From Acanthaster planci (taxonomy: Eukaryota; Echinodermata; Asteroidea; Valvatida; Acanthasteridae): a stretch of 64,000 nt of DNA. Every line of letters starts with the position of its first letter. Position 1 is the stretch's first letter. The stretch spans positions 1,421,958 through 1,485,957 of the forward strand of contig NW_019091486.1 of assembly GCF_001949145.1 (NCBI RefSeq), given 5' to 3'. This document shows, piece after piece, positions 17,258-30,600 of this stretch. The notes under the pieces were generated by a model that saw nothing but the letters and a program-made list of their open reading frames with translations, was not told the origin of the DNA and did not search any database. A program made the position numbers and the translations under genes.

Positions 17258-18270
17258 GGACTAACAAAATACATGTATGTATGATAACGTGTCATCTGTG
17301 GCACCAATGACTTCAGAAAACTGGAAAGGTCGTGAAGGATAAAAAGGCTTATAATATACACAAAATGTGATTGGACAATACTTTGATGATGTCACAGAGA
17401 TGTGATGTAGAAACACGTTTTTTTTGTGCGCAAAGTAACATTTGTTACTTGAACTGAATCTGATCGGTTGTGTATTTCCTTCGTAATGGCCAGTCAAGAG
17501 TACACCTTTATGGTCGAGTCTTGTGACACAAGACTACATCGGCACAATGTTGCTATTATTTCTACCGGTAACGCATCCCTGCCTATGAACGCAACAGCTT
17601 TCAATCTGATCACAATTTTATGCTCATCTCGGGAGCAGAATCATAGACGTTGGGAGGGGAGGGCAAGCAACTTTTGCTTAAATTTTTCCTGAATAGGACA
17701 AGATTACACACTTCCAAATGTCATCCCTAAACATGTTAGGGAGCTGAAAGATCTCACAGTCAAGTCTCATGCATACATGCTTTCTCAGAACTATGAGTTT
17801 TAATCCCAGGGGCATGGGAGGGGGTGTGTACCCCCGACATTTTAGTGGGGGGGGGATGGGCTATTGAATCATTCCCCCCATTTTTCTAGGAGGAAAAAAT
17901 TAAGGCAGATTGTGAAGAATTTTTCTGACAAAAGTTTCCCAACCAAAATGTATTCAACAACACTCAGAAAGGACGAACATTTTTAAAAAGCCATAAACAT
18001 GTCAGTTTTGATGTAGGGTTCTGCAGCAGCGTAATACCAACTATAGATTAACATCTGTATCATGAACAATGCCCCCTAGTATCATATGGCGTCAGTAATC
18101 CCCTCTTTCAAATTTCCCCTGGCCAATCAAGTGATAACCCCACAGTCCCCAATCCCCCCAGTTCCCGGCACAAATTTACATGTACACCACTGCTCAGAAC
18201 ACACCCAGCGTGTTTGAAAAAGGAAGTTTGTTCCATCATAAATGCTTTGTTGGTTAACAATGTTGTCGAA

Positions 18271-18646
18271 AGAGTAAAGTTCCATCAGCTATCAGGAACT
18301 AAAGCGAGCAGGTGTGGAGAAATGGTAGCAACTTTATCATCAGAAAAAATTGATTACCTTTAAGGATGCCAAATAAGCAAGCCTGATAACGACACATTCT
18401 AGTCTGGATTGTTACCCCAAGAAGTCAGAATCACAAGACAGTGAACTCCTACACACAAAGAGTAAAGTTCCATCAGCTATCAGGAAGTGAAGCGAGCAGG
18501 TGTGGAGAAATGGTAGCAACTTTATCATCAGAAAAAATTGATAACCTTTAAGGATACCAAATAAGCAAGCCTGATAATGCCACATTCCAGTCTGGACTGT
18601 TACCCCAAGAAGTCAGAATCACAAGACAGTGAACTCCTACACACAA
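18271..18646. repeat. Tandem duplication, period 188 bp, two copies
   Basis: The copy at 18271-18458 (starting AGAGTAAAGTTCCATCAGCT) is repeated immediately at 18459-18646 with only a handful of substitutions. The high identity suggests a recent event. It contains no ORF. Confidence 0.92.
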
Positions 18647-18720
18647 ACAGAACTGGGAGACACCTTGTGAAAATGAGCATCAAAAAGTGACTTCTTCAGA
18701 GTGGAGTTCAACATCAGCTG

Positions 18721-18964
18721 GGGCCAATTTCATAGAGCTGCTTAAGCACAAAATTTGCTTACGCACAAAAACCTTGCTTAAAAACAAAGGTAACCAGCTC
18801 AAAATCTATGTGATTGTCCAGCTAACTAAAACACAGGTGAATACCCTTCCAAACCAATATACATCACATGGAGTTTTGGCTGGTAACCTGATTTATCAAG
18901 CATTAGCAAGGTTTTTTCACACTTAGGCAAATTTTGTGCTTAAGCAGCTCTATGAAATTGGCCC
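18721..18964. mobile_element. Fold-back MITE with long terminal inverted repeats
   Basis: GGGCCAATTTCATAGAGCTG followed by CTTAAGCACAAAATTTGC is repeated exactly in inverted orientation at the other end (38 identical bases). Similarity extends to roughly 60 bases per arm around a short centre. There is no coding capacity. Target-site duplications are not obvious. Confidence 0.88.
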
Positions 18965-20529
18965 TAGATCCTAGCTAAGAGCCCTGCTGCTCATTGTGCA
19001 TGCAAGTATGGGGACTCCAAATTTAAATACCTACTTCTGTAAACTCACAGACACAAGTGATCAAGGAACTGGAAAGAAGGGGAAACACTAATTCCCAATT
19101 AATGTTTTCTTTCTCCTATTAACCCTAACAGTCCCACATCCTCCAATTTCAATAAGGTTTTACAAATACCCTAGGGGGTTAAGGTTAATTTAGTGCATTA
19201 GATTTGCTTACATCCATGTGCTCTCACATTGAAAGTGCTTTGATTGCTTATCTGGTAATGACGGGTGCCAGGCAAAATCCTAAACCTTCAGGCGGTTTTC
19301 TTTTTCTAACCACCTCCCTGAATTCCCACAAATTCCTTTGTAAGTGCTGTGTATGAGTGATCCCAGTGACACAATCTCCATGCTCAAAACTGCCAGTTAC
19401 CATCGAAGCCAAGTGCCAACGATTGCTGGGTGACAATCTGTGTTGCATCTATGGCCGTGTTCTCATCAGACCTTTTTGGGTTAATTTATTGCGACTTTCC
19501 TGAATGACAAAAATAAATCCATTCCAGAAAGGTGTTTAACTGAGGCCCCCATCAACTTACTGCGACCATGATGTATGTCTTTACTAAGCCGATTTCTGTG
19601 TGGCCACAAAAGAAACAGTCCAATGGGAACACGGCTAATGGCCCATGGGTAATCGGATGTTTAAAACTAAATGCTGATTTCTTAATGCCTGATGGCATAG
19701 CGAGACCAGCATCCATCTTGGATGATCCCCCGAGTGAAAATTCTGTGCCCCTTTGATTCTCAGTGTGTGAAAAAATAAAATTCTTGATGGGTCACTTCAG
19801 TAGAACTGTTTTACAAAACCATTTGCAACAAGGTTGCTGTCATTAACCAAATGACCTTGTTACAAAATGAACCTGTTATACAGTACCTAAGTGTGATGTC
19901 ATTTAGAACTAGTAATTGCTGCACAAGAGAATGGTGAACGCACGTAGGTTGGTTTACATGCTACACATACTTGTGCATGGGATGTATTCACTTCAGTACA
20001 ATATAAAAGGCATTGAAAATAAGAAAAACCAAAGTATTCAAAAGATCCTCGGCTTCAGATATTATTGTATTTTTGTGCGGAAAATTTTGCTCTGAAAATT
20101 GAGACTTGGCTGTGCTACACAGTACTGAGACCAGATATTAACACAAAGGAAGCATGTACTAAAACATGAGGTGATAACTTTTAACATCAACAAATGAATG
20201 ACCACACTTTCAATTTGATAGTCTCATTAATTTTATTTACACTTGAGATGAACATAGCAGATTCAAAGTTTTAAAAAGAACTTACATACATAAAGACAAG
20301 ATTTTTCTCTTGTAAATCAGTCACGATACTCGAGAGATACTTCTACTTTAAACCCAATGTAAGCTGCTGGTCACTGGCATTCATTTCTCTTAAAACCAAT
20401 TGGCATTACCTGAAACACATTGTTTGAATTCACAGTAGTGAATTAGTGGACAACAAAACTCAACTCTGATAGACCGATCCATTAAGTCCTATCCTCTGTC
20501 GTTTGATTAATCACTGTGTTGATTTGCCT

Positions 20530-20965
20530 CTGACGTGCATGCACAAATGACTTGAGTCAATTACTCACCTTGAGTTTGATTCAAGTCACAACTTTTTGGC
20601 AACTTGACTCAAGTCGCTGCGAGCAAATGACATGAGTCCCTTATCAAAAGACTCAACTCTACCAAAAGCTATTGAGACTCAAGTCTCCCACGAAAAACAA
20701 AGTTCTTTGTGAAAAATACTTGTGTTTGGAATGACAAGTAATGGTGCCCATCTATTGTGTTCACATCATGTAGCAAATACAGTATCTGTTGTCTTTTTCT
20801 CTATATACGAACAGACACCGTTTAGCAGACTCCCATCTTGTGGTTCTGTAGTAACACATGCTACAGACTGGGTATGGAATTGTAACCAGTCTTTATTTTA
20901 TTCATTGTATTGTTTTCGAATATTTGGGACTCAAATTGACTCAAGCTTGACTCAACGCTTTTATA
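20530..20965. repeat. Cluster of degenerate GACTCAAGT/ACTTGAGTC words
   Basis: Words such as GACTTGAGTCAA, TTGACTCAAGTC, GAGACTCAAGTCTCC and GACTCAAGCTTGACTCAACG recur in both orientations at both ends of this interval. It looks like a low-complexity or fold-back repeat rather than coding sequence. Confidence 0.55.
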
Positions 20966-21829
20966 CTTAACGACTCGAACCCCATGCTGAATCCCCAGGT
21001 GCACAGCGGGCAAAGATAATGGGCATGGCATGAGAATAAACAAGAAAACAGCATAAGCTGGGTGAAGTCCGTCATTATAAAACCATTTTACACATGCCAA
21101 TATCAATAGTAACTGTTTATTAGCAATGTTGAGGAAGATTACTCGGGAAACATACCAGGTGAAAAGATAATTGGTGGGGGTTGTTTGAAACACAGAAAGC
21201 TTCTGAATTCAATATGTGACGGAAAAGCTGCTCTTAAACCAGTTACGTAAATTTTCAGAGAGGCAATCCTCCCAAGATGAAAGACCTATACTTGTACTGT
21301 GGGCGTTTTCCCCCTTCAACCACAATGTATGTGTCTGTGAAACAGACTTTTGTAATGACAGGATACCAAGAAACAATCTTTTTCCCCGTAACTTTGTGGC
21401 TGCTCTCCTGTTGTCTTGCAGAACCATCCTAGCTTGAGCTTGAACGATTTCTCCTTCACAAACGAAGGACTTTCAGCACGGCGAAGTGATTAGAAACAAT
21501 ATTTTGTTGACACTTAACATATAAGAGCCTACTAGTAATCAAATCAACATTCATCTGTTGTGATAAATATATATAAACTCTTGGATTGTATTTCATACAC
21601 ATAAATTTAAACTTTTGTTAATGTGTTTTTCATGTACAAATAAATGTACACTAATATCTAGCAATTTTTAGCCTTTCAAATTCTTTTACAAATCCAAAGC
21701 TAAGTTTTCTTTGTTAATTCTTAACATCTGCAAATATTCAGTTTGCGCCCTGTGCTTTCTTTGGTGAAAAAAAAGCATTCAAAGTGAAAATGGTTGAGTT
21801 TTGTTCGAAAGCATAAGGGTAATTCTATA

Positions 21830-22000
21830 AATTTGGGGTCCGATTCTTTTCGTGCCCGTTACATCTGACATACCCCCGGTATGATTTGTAAATTCAGAAC
21901 AAATTCCCTAATTTTCAAGAGTGACGAATTTATGCAAATAACCTGCAAAACAAATAAAAATAATTTGAAATCAATTTCAGTGAAATGTCGATGTTGAATT
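21830..22000. repeat. Dispersed repeat, copy 2 (partner at 14525-14690)
   Basis: It shares the ordered blocks CGTTACATCTGACATA, GAGTGACGAATTTATGCAAA, CCTGCAAAACAAATA and TTTGAAATCAATTTC with copy 1 and is clearly diverged from it. Confidence 0.6.
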
Positions 22001-22024
22001 ACACAGTTCAGGTGTGCCAGGGGG

Positions 22025-23882
22025 AGTGTTGTAGTCGAGACCACTTCAGACCTTCACAAGACCACACAAGACCAACAGCTCTCAGGAAACTCAGTCCTTT
22101 TTTTCCCTTCTGGTATTCTTCTTTCGATTTATAATACCTTATCTTTGCCTCATCTTCAATACAGTGTTCTTGCTTGGGGAAATACCTAGAGAACTATCCT
22201 TGATAGACTGCTTGTGATTAAGAAGAAATCCTTTAGGCTGATTAATGGTTCTAATTTAAGAGATCACTCCACCCCGTTATTCGCTAAATTTCATACCCTA
22301 TCTGTTTACAATCTACATAAATATCACTTACGTGATTTTATGTATAATAATAAAAACATGTTGCCTCTGAATATCAAATCTCTTTTTGCTAGGAATACCG
22401 ATATTGACAAATATAACACTTGATCATCAAACAAAGATAGAACATCTCTACTCCTCTCAACTGTTAGATACCAGGGACCCCTCCCTTTGGAACCAAATCA
22501 GGCCTTTTTGTCCACTAATGTCAATTGCAACATGTAAAAGGTATTATAAAAAACTTCTACTCAATGTGGCGGTTAGTGACGATGACAATTAGGGGCAAAT
22601 ATTTCTGAAATAATGTGAAAGTTGCAATTAGAGTAGTAAACTAAGGACTAGGATGGTTATTCTCTATTAATTTATTGAGCTTAGTGAAGAAGATCTTCAC
22701 ACTTAAGTACAATTAACCACTTCCCGCTGGGGATTCCGGATCCGGACACGTATGCTATATATGCATGGCCGGGGTCTCCGAACTCAGACAAAAGGAACAA
22801 GGCGTTGTAACAAAAGACCGTACTCGGAACAAAAGACCAGGCTGCTAGGAATTACAGACATTTTTTCCACTCTCAAAAGTGGAGATAATCAAGCCTTGTT
22901 TTGAAACAGTATACCACGGTTTGGGGCATTTAGAGCGAGCGGATTACTACCGGGGAGAAACGCACTCCACCTCCACAACGATGAGCCACACAGCACCGCA
23001 TCACACAGCATCTGGCCCTTATTGAAAAGAAGTCAACAGCACACTGAGCCAGGTTCGTGAACAAAAGAAAGTTATATAACACCGCACAATCCGGGCTCTT
23101 TTTACAAGGCTGCTGGCCTGTCTGAAATAGTCAGGCGTCAATAGATTTTGTCTGTCAGGCTAGAGTGGACACCAGACGGTCCTTCAGGTGATTGTAAGTG
23201 TCCAGTAAATGAAGATAGGAATTTTTAAAGAATTTTGAAAACAGAAGAAAATGATAAATATCCTGGCCCAGCATCATCAACATTGATAACTGCCCCGGCA
23301 GGGAGTGGGTAATGTTTTATTACCCTAAGAGTTGTGTAAATTACAGGTATTTCCTTTCAGGGGGCAGACCCTGTACAAGCTTCTGCTTTCTGTCTGACCT
23401 CCCCAATGCTGTTATGAAATGTAGTTTTGCGGACTCCTATATTATTTAACTTATATTTGTGACCGGCTCTGGAAAAACATGTATTTTGTCACATTTTGTT
23501 TTAATTTGAGTTATATAAATATAATCAGATTAAACACACGGCTATCACTCTGATTTCAAGCATAAGCTATTCCACTGAACTGCAACAAATGCATTCCTTT
23601 GTCGCTGTTCACACTGTTACTTGTGACTGGTCTTGTGCAAGGTCTTGTGTCTGGTCTTAAACTGGTCTTATAGTGACTGGTCTTGTGATCCTCCTGAAGA
23701 CGAACAGAGCATACTTTTCAAAACGTCAAGTGTTCACCATCGGTTCTGCTCAGAACCACACACTCATAGAAGAGATTCTTCCTTGTACCTGGAGCAACCG
23801 CAAGCCTTGCCTAATTTAGTACTTCCACCATGCAGAGCTTCAAGTCTTATCTGGTCTTGTGATGGGCTCGACTACAACACTG
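22025..23882. mobile_element. Composite of inverted-repeat element (GTTGTAGTCGAG ends) with nested insertions
   Basis: The left end is AGTGTTGTAGTCGAGACC. The right end on the opposite strand is TCAGTGTTGTAGTCGAGCCC. Both ends carry CACAAGACCA-type words internally. The interval holds a LINE reverse-transcriptase remnant (22160-22590) and, at 23575-23695, a second copy of the repeat's internal segment (AACTGCAACAAATGCATTCC then TTTGTCG). The small relatives at 2570-2747 and 57556-57690 show what the unit looks like without insertions. Confidence 0.5.
22160..22590 (+). pseudogene. Degenerate LINE reverse transcriptase, C-terminal fragment
   Basis: Readings in two frames together follow the C-terminal end of a non-LTR retrotransposon ORF2: VLAWGNT, RLINGSNLRDHSTPLFAKF, FMYNNKNMLP, NTDIDKYNT, then, after a frame change, DPSLWNQI and TCKRYYKKLLLN. 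At least one frameshift and stops break it, and everything upstream of the thumb/C-terminal region is missing. It is dead, and is nested in the inverted-repeat composite around it. Confidence 0.75.
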
Positions 23883-24339
23883 ATCAGGGGAGGCAAAAAT
23901 GTCACACTTTTGGACCCCAAATTCATAGAATGACCCATAAAGCAAAGGGCACAATTACAAGTAGAAACAACTCCCGTTCAAAACAACCTCCAAGTGGCTT
24001 CTTCTTGGTCACAGCAACTCCATTTTCAAAGGCTGATCATTTTGAGACTATATGAAAATCACTGCCTGTCACATTGCTGTACAACATATATAATGTTTGA
24101 TCAAGCTCTGGTCTTTCATTTGCCTCCTTTTTTTACTGGTTTACAACATTCTGCACACATACGTGTGTTCAATGACACCACAGCATTTGATTGTTCCAGT
24201 GGGGCAGATTTCTTGAACTAGGAACTAGCATAAGACAGGTGCCATACAACTGGTGCCTGTACAGTAAGTGTGCGGTCTTCACATGGCCATATTTGTGAAT
24301 GCACAAGCTGTGTGGTGTGTAAAATAACAAGATGCTATC

Positions 24340-24490
24340 CCATGGTACCAGTCCCTTGTGCAAACCCATGGTGCAAGCCCATAGTTGTTGCCCATGGTAC
24401 TAGTCCTTCCATGGTACTTTCCCATGATACAAGCTCCCACTATTGGCCATGTCACTTGCCCCATTGTACTATGGTACAAGTCCATGGTAC
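24340..24490. repeat. Degenerate CCATGGTAC tandem array in PPP1R21 3' region
   Basis: CCCATGGTAC, ACCCATGGTGCAAG, GCCCATGGTACTAG, TCCATGGTAC, CCCATGATACAAG, TATGGTACAAG and TCCATGGTAC recur within 150 bases. CCATGG is self-complementary, so both strands look alike. The array lies about 150-300 bases past the PPP1R21 stop and would fall in its 3' UTR if that is long. Confidence 0.7.
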
Positions 24491-24644
24491 ACTACTAGGA
24501 GCAGAACAAATCAAAATGAGGCTTATCTGTCCTCTTAATGTCGTATAATGGCATCATCAGAAGACAGCTGCGTGTCCACAGAATGCTGGGCTACTGCCAA
24601 ACACCCTACCTGCAGTTTCCTCAGCGATGTGAAGAACCGCTTAA

Positions 24645-24671
24645 CTACTTGCTTTTCCCTTTCTTGTTGGG
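24645..24671 (-). CDS. PPP1R21: PPP1R21 terminal coding exon, eight codons plus stop
   Basis: After the strong acceptor GTTTTCCTTCACAG the minus strand reads PNKKGKSK and TAG. The phase matches LKLAAK at the end of the previous exon, and the lysine-rich ending mirrors the vertebrate SKGNSKKNKSR tail. The coding part is only 27 bases, so automated gene finders may miss it. Confidence 0.8.
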   Translation of the reverse strand, partial: PNKKGKSK

Positions 24672-27600
24672 CTGTGAAGGAAAACAACAAAGATACGTGA
24701 AACTCAGTGTACATCTTCTCACAGAGTGCAAGTACACTGAGGAGGGAAATTGGTTGAGAAAAAAGTGGAAGTTCAATTCCTAAATCAACCGCGACCATGC
24801 AAGAGTGTTATGGTCAAGCCCTGCTTATTAAAATCCCTGCAAATCACTAACAAAAACCCCTTGGATCTAAACCTGAAGCGCAAACTTGACTTGAGTCTTG
24901 GATCCTCTAAACACAGACTTATATTTGAACCTACGAGGGCAGGACTCCAGCCCAGGTCCATAAAACTACAGAAGTACTTTTTGGCTTATGGGTCCACCAT
25001 GGAAAGAAACAAAGATGGAGATCAGCATCAATCCTCCCATAAAAGAGCCACCTCATGATAAGCTGAGTTCTTTATAACATACATGTAAGCTTATAATTTC
25101 CCTTAGGAAGACTTTTCAAGCCCCAAACCTGGTTTGAAAACTACTCTCAACTTTGTCCAGGCATAAAAACAGCAGTGTGCAAGATCTCTCCTTCAGACTG
25201 CTGCCCTCTTGTGAAGTTAGCAAGTTATTTGACTATTAAAACATTTGACATAGCGCCCTCTATACATGATCATGAGAGAAGAGAAAAAGCAATAAATATA
25301 CGGGTACTTATACTGTAGAAAACTTCATTCTCAAGTACTGATACATACCAGACCCTGCCTTTTGCTTATCTGACAGAAATCAGATTTTTGGGACACAGGA
25401 TTAAAAAAAAAACCCACTGGAGCCAACTCCTCATGCACAGGTTTCTTCATAGGGTTCATATGGAAAATCAGATGTAGGCCTACAAGTAACTTTGTCACTG
25501 TGATTGGTGACAGTATCATTGTTACTTGCCAAAAGCCACCCTGAAAAAGTAATTCACCTTGAAAAATCTCTTACATTTTCCAGTCAAATCTATGAAAACA
25601 ACTCAACTCTTTGTATATTTCATATTCAAGGTGATGATCTTCAATTGCATGTTTAAAATGCTTGGATTTTTTTTTAAAATTTACGATTACCCAAAGGGTT
25701 TTATTTAATTATTGCTTTTGGGTACCTTATAATCCAATGTACATGTATATTCTTCTAGAAATTGACAGTCATTTTTGTTTGATCCCATTTTATTTCAACT
25801 GCTCTTCCTTGGTTAGAGATGTTACAATTACAGTTTACATAATGGGCTTCGGAAATTTTTCTTTGTCAATATTCTAATTATTATTTATTTTTTGGGGCAT
25901 AGAATAAACTAAACAGAGGAACTGTATATACATGTAGCTTCATTATCTGGGAGAAAAATGATGTTGTGTCTGACATGTGGATGACAATATTATAAGAGTA
26001 TCTATGAGATGAATTTTTCTAAGACACTAGCTGTGGAACAATGTATTTCTCTTCGAAGTACACGCATGAAAACTATGTGACATCCCTTTGGGTTAAGTGT
26101 ATTAGGAAAAGTGAACTCCTTCACCATTTCAAGTTTTCCTGCTTTTCTGGACAGCTGAGGGTACCATCGCTGTGACATCCGGTCCTCCCAGGAAGACACT
26201 GGTCAGAATATTGGCTTTTCTGTTCCACTTGTTAACCCAACATCTACTCATTGCAAGCATTTCTGAGAAAAGGTTGTTCAATTGCCTATTGCCTCATACA
26301 CATACAACAAATTCAACCCCCCCCAAAAACAAAAAACCCCAAAAAACAAAAACAAAATCAAATATTCCAGCAGTTTTTTCACAACCGATATCACATTGAA
26401 GGCTTTCTGCCTTCAATGACATGACAGTGCATGAAATTTGCAACACGTACATAAAAACAAAAATGGCACGTAAGTGCTTTTTAAAATAGCAAAACCATAA
26501 ATGATTCAGAAAAAAAACCCCAGCATTACATTGACCCATTCAAAACAACTGTCTATAATACAGGAAATAACTGCAGCTGATGGTGACATGTGGTTCTTGT
26601 GTCACAGTCAAGTTAATCAGGCATATGGCCTTGGCATACAGGATTCTATGCACAAGATCCAACAAAATATCTTGGGGATCATTGGTTGGAATTCATTAAG
26701 AACAGAGTCATCCCAAATGAATTTCTAGAAATGAGAGGGTGCCCCACTGACAATACACGGAAATGATATGACATCTGGCTTTATATTTGTGGATTGACCG
26801 ATGCTGAGTAGAATGGTTATTTAACCTTGCATATAACCACAAGTACATTTGTTTAAACTGTGGTTGTTTCATTTGCAAGTCTCTGGATAAGCATTTTGGT
26901 AATTTATCATTTTATTTTGAAGCTCGGGCCTTTAGTGCTGTTCAAGGTGAAGATGTCAGAACAATGAAACCGTGCCTCAGGTTTTTTTTTCAGCAGGTCC
27001 CCATGCTGAGTCGTGTGCCCTCAGAAGTTGATGTTAGAGATCTACTTGTTTGAAATCGGGTGGATTTTTTGAATGGGCAGGTGGCCATGCCACACAGACT
27101 GCCTGCTTCCCAGTCCCAAGGATTTGAAAAGTCGCACCAGAACAATGTGTTCAAACAGTGACAACAAGGGAAATAGTTACGTCGCTGGACTTCACAGCTT
27201 CTGACTGGGGAATGACACAGATATTGCACGGGTCCCCAGGCTGAGCACCGGACCCTCAGCTTCCACCACCAAAACGACTGAATTTGCATTATTTAAGTAG
27301 ACCTTGTGCATTTACCATGCGACTTAAAAGAGGTCTGGTGAAAACAGATCAGGTCAACTGCACTAACTTTGTGGCACTCCTGTAACATTTCGAAATACAG
27401 CTAGATAGGCAAAGCTGCATTAGAATGTCACATGTATCGCTGATGTGTACCTCTGGAAGGTACCAACTAGTGGCTACAGCTTCTCCCTACAGACCTGAGC
27501 ACTGCTCTCAGCCGCAGCCAGTCGACTGAGACACTAGCCTGCCTTCATCTGTCTAGAAGGTTTGAGTGTCATACCACCAACAGCCTAACCGACTTGTGAT

Positions 27601-30600
27601 CATTACTTTAGCATGCTTGGGAGTCAGGGAGCCAACCGTAGGAAGAAATGAGTACTTGCCTACTTATGGGAATTTAATAAGGGGACTGGACAATGTGCAC
27701 AGGGAGTTTGATACTTTTGTGACATGTTGGAAAGCTGACGATGAAAGAGTTCTTTTTGCTTCTAAATACATTCCCGGTTGAAAGAGGACTGCAGCAGAAA
27801 TCGACATTGAAAAACCTGCCCCCCAAAATAACAATAAACAAACTGAAAATAAACAAAACAACCCCCCCTGAAAACTTTTCCCTACAGTGTTAGCTTTTCA
27901 AGGTTTCTTGGAATAAACATGTACATGTAAGATCTCCCGTCCTGGTTGGTTTGTCTATCAAGCACGCACAGTGTATCAGAACTATGCATTTACGCGAGAC
28001 CAAAAGCAAACAAGAACATCTTACTTTGGCAGCTAGTTTGAGGGCATCGATCTGGTCCTTCTGCGCCGTCAGTTTTTCGTTCATGCTACACAGGTGCTCG
28101 CTCATCATGCTCAACTGGCTCTCGTAGCTCCGCGTCGTGGTCTGAAGCTCATCCTGGCAAAGCAAAACACAGAGGAGAAACTAAAACTGGATGGAGGAGG
28201 ATTCAAAAGGAACGAGACACACTTTATTGGAGTCGGACTCCAACTTACGACAGGCAGATCGAGTCCATTGCAAGTGCTGTGGGCTACAGTGTGCATGTAG
28301 GTGTACAACAGAGGGCACTGGTGAAATTCTTGAACTCGTGCAAAAAGAAGGAAAAAATCTTTCAATTGAAGTGCGTACCTTGAGTTAATAGCCCTGTGGT
28401 TTGGTACGTATGCTGACCAGACAGTGAAGCTAGTGTCATCACTTATGCATAACTTGTTTGCTTTGATAGGCACTTTTGAAATCAACTCATCAATGTGTAA
28501 TTGGAGCAATTAGTTTTTGCCAGTCTCTCTGGCACAATCTACTTTCCAGAACACCAGACCATTCAATTATTCAAAGAAGCCTTCTGAGCTGAAATCTGTA
28601 TTTTCTTGAAACCTTCAGCCCTCTCTCAATTTTGTTAATACCAATTTTTTTGAATTAAGCAGTGTACGACCAAATTTAGAAGCACATTATGAATACTTTT
28701 CTCTTTCCAAACAATGACAAACAACATGATACGTGATATCAAACACAGCGAAATGTTGTTTCAAAAGAAAACAAAGAAAATGACTCCTGTAGGATAAATG
28801 GTACCGTCTTTTTGTGGGGGCTTTCTTTTAACACAAAGGCTCAGGGTTCTTAATTAAACTTTGCAATCCTTCACAAGAGCCACTGTCAGAGAGCTCTGAC
28901 ACAGCAGACAGAAAGGCTGTGAACATGTCTGCTAATGTATCGGTGACAGCCTTGTCAAGCATTCTGAAAGACTATTGAATTGGAAATGCAACAGCAAAAA
29001 TGACTCCCCTGTAATCACTACATGGTACATTCCATGAACGCAGATGAGAAGGGTGATGGAGTCACTCTGTTCACTTTTGGTTCTTTAAAGGTCACATCTA
29101 TATTTTTGATCTAACACCCCAGGAAGGAAGTGGCTCATTCAACCCTTGGCACAATGCGAACAAAGGCTTTGTAACTTCTTCAGCTTCACAAAAAAGAACA
29201 CTGTGATGATGAGTGCTCCGAGGAGGAGAGGGAGGGGTCTTATCCCTTTCCCATGGGGGGAAAAATCAAAATTAAAAAAAGGGAAAACACTGGGGACAAA
29301 AGTGGAAGAAATGTTAAAAAAGAGATATAAAGATGAACAATCACCAATTTGCTTGAAAATAGTCCTCAAAATCAAACCCCTCCAGCAGTCAATTATCATT
29401 CTTTAGCTAGCTGATGACTATTCCCCTTGGAAATCTGTCCCATCGGAAAAAAAGTAGCTCCATCCCCCCAAAAAATCCAGGTGACGCCCATGATGTAGAC
29501 TCTCACTTTACATCCAAATAGCTATGGGTATGGTAGCATCGCTTGCTGGCAATACGGAACAGACTCAGTTTTGCCCAGCGAGTTTCTTGAAAACAAGGAT
29601 ATTGTGCCAAAGTACACATGTGGAAAATATCAAACAAAAACAAAAAAAGTGATGTGAGGTATCGTTTCTGATGCTGATACTGATAGTGTGAGAAATGTGC
29701 ATCTGTGTTTTGCCTGTTTCTTTTCCACACACACGCACACAAAAACAGTTGTTCAAACAAATGCATTTTTCATTACATGTAGATCCAATTTCAAACAGAC
29801 TTTGAAATGCATGTCAAGATATTTATATTTCTAAAATGTCTCCCTGTGGAAGGAAATGGATTTTAAAGAAGTACAGCATTCTACCCAGAATCAATAATCT
29901 TTGAGAGTAATTGCCCGTTTTTGATATGCACACTTTATTAAAAAAAATTAGCATGACACAGGTGGAAATGTTGACAGGCTAACGTACAGTAAAGTGGCAT
30001 GAAACAACTACATGCATTTGAAAAGCTGATCAATGCATTGATGGGAATGTCAGATACACAAACTTGCTTTGAACAACATCTACTAGTAACTCAAGCAATC
30101 AGAGTGGTTAATTTGTCCAATATGACAGATTTAAAGATTTCTTTTTTCTTTCTGGTATTTGCTAACAGGTGTGTGCATCTTTGAAGGTGGAACTGTTATT
30201 TCACAGCCAACACACAAATACCGAGTACACTTTGTCCTCGGTGTTTTTCTGCTATAATGCAGCTGAAAACAAAAAATTTCGGTGTTACTGTGAAACCATC
30301 GCGACAGATACTACTGCACTGCTCAGCACATGTGTAGCTGAAAATCCAGCATGACTCAACATCACAGTGCTTTCAATATACACGGAAACCCTCCCCTCCC
30401 ACATAGCGCTCAAATCGGCCTGTCATCACCTCACCAGCGTTATTATTAAAAGCCAGCGCTCATTAACCTGAAACCATTGTCAGCCGGCTCCCTCCAAAGC
30501 TGTAGACAATATTACCATCCCAATACTTAAAAGAAAAAGAGAGAGAGAGGGAAAGCTGGGTCATGTTGTTACAGGGGCGCAGCCCCGGGCTTGCTCTGCT

